NCBI GenBank assembly: GCA_019347795.1
Contig: JAHWKS010000267.1
Location: 1-7,169 of the forward strand
Reading direction: 5' to 3'
Length of the DNA: 7,169 nt
Source: Planctomycetota bacterium
Lineage (GTDB): Bacteria > Planctomycetota > Planctomycetia > Pirellulales > Pirellulaceae
In this document: one piece after another, positions 6,871 through 7,169 of the stretch
Position numbering within the stretch: position 1 is the stretch's first letter
Layout: each line of letters starts with the position of its first letter
The notes under the pieces: model-generated
Databases searched by the model: none
What the model was told of the DNA's origin: nothing
What the model saw: only the letters and a program-made list of their open reading frames with translations
Position numbers and translations under genes: made by a program

Positions 6871-6892
6871 GCTCGCTGCGGATCGAGCGAGC
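6871..6892 (+). terminator. Hairpin directly after the ompH stop, possible terminator
   Basis: GCTCGCT (6871-6877), starting at the base after TAA, pairs with AGCGAGC (6886-6892) around an 8-nt loop. An overlapping palindrome CGAGCGCTCG (6888-6897) offers an alternative fold. No U-tract follows, so it may instead stabilise the mRNA end or attenuate read-through into lpxC. Confidence 0.35.
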
Positions 6893-6945
6893 GCTCGAAC
6901 TTCGAATCCGCCGCCGGGCGTATTACCCGCGGCGCCGCGACGAAA

Positions 6946-6969
6946 GCCGGGACGCCCGCGTGTCCCGGC
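6946..6969 (+). promoter_or_regulatory. Hairpin in the ompH-lpxC spacer
   Basis: GCCGGGAC (6946-6953) pairs perfectly with GTCCCGGC (6962-6969) around the loop GCCCGCGT. It ends 29 bp before the proposed lpxC TTG start and covers the alternative GTG at 6960. It may influence lpxC translation. Evidence is structural only. Confidence 0.35.
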
Positions 6970-6998
6970 GGACATGCTCTCCAACGACGCACGCACCC

Positions 6999-7169
6999 TT
7001 GAGACTCACGCTTCGCCAGCAGCGCACGGTGGCGCGGCCCGCCGAGGTCGCAGGCTTCGGCTACTGGAGCGGCCGCGACGTGCGGGTCGAATTCCGTCCC
7101 GCCCCGGCGAACGCCGGCATCGTCTTCTTCCGCCGCGATTTGCCAAGTCCCGTGCCGATCGCCGCGACC
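6999..7169 (+). CDS. lpxC: UDP-3-O-acyl-N-acetylglucosamine deacetylase LpxC, 3'-truncated by the window
   Basis: LpxC is the zinc-dependent deacetylase of the first committed step of lipid A synthesis. Only 57 codons are present and the frame is open to the window end, so the zinc-binding residues are outside. The visible N-terminus matches the family: QQRTVARPAEVAGFGYWSG followed by RDVRVEFRPAPANAGIVF and FRRDLPSPV, colinear with E. coli QRTLKRIV...GVGLHTGKKV...RPAPANTGVIYRRTDL. TTG 6999 gives the family-like start MRLTLRQQRTVARP; GTG 6960 in the same frame would add 13 residues. Neither start has a clear Shine-Dalgarno. An odd point is that Trp occupies the place of the His in the usual GLH(T/S)G motif. 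In many planctomycetes LpxC is fused to FabZ; this cannot be seen here. Confidence 0.87.
   Translation, partial: MRLTLRQQRTVARPAEVAGFGYWSGRDVRVEFRPAPANAGIVFFRRDLPSPVPIAAT

Noticed and set aside
6974..7169. ATG 6974 as the start of the last gene
   Set aside because: It is out of frame with the LpxC homology; that frame gives Arg-rich sequence.

Overview
The window looks like chromosomal DNA of a planctomycete, probably of the Pirellulales type. Four things point that way: high G+C with strong G/C preference at third codon positions; a large calcium-binding surface protein that joins SdrD-B-like domains, FG-GAP repeats and a dockerin-like module; an ompH(skp)-lpxC pair of the kind common in planctomycetes; and uncharacterised small proteins of a sort I associate with planctomycetes and cyanobacteria. 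This is a judgement from gene content, not a database match.

Layout. (1) Positions 1-2866 (+) hold the 3' part of a big secreted or cell-surface protein gene whose start lies upstream of the window. (2) Positions 2927-3694 (+) hold a translationally coupled pair of uncharacterised genes. The second gene is interrupted by a +1 frameshift next to an AAAA run at 3420-3423. (3) Positions 3731-5683 (-) hold an ammonium module. amtB (membrane ammonium transporter) comes first in transcription order and glnK (PII regulator) follows. The 159 bp between them contain three strong hairpins and a consensus TATAAT box. (4) Positions 5712-6231 are a gene-free region between the divergent amtB and ompH genes. 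It carries an exact 39-bp direct repeat with a 73-bp period, a 9-bp tandem duplication and several inverted repeats. (5) Positions 6232-6870 (+) hold an OmpH/Skp-like periplasmic chaperone gene. After a 128-bp structured spacer comes the 5' end of lpxC (6999 to the window end), the committed step of lipid A synthesis.

How the genes work together. GlnK binds the cytoplasmic face of AmtB and blocks ammonium conduction when nitrogen is plentiful; the GlnK here keeps Tyr51 and the T-loop. OmpH and LpxC both serve the outer membrane, one through protein biogenesis and the other through lipid A, which fits a diderm envelope. The surface protein is an unrelated neighbour, probably calcium-stabilised outside the cell. 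The coupled pair has no known function. Its small first gene, 1-nt overlap, uncharacterised second protein and frameshift make it the most novel-looking element here. The 39-bp repeats and the amtB-glnK hairpins are the main non-coding structures that the genes do not explain.
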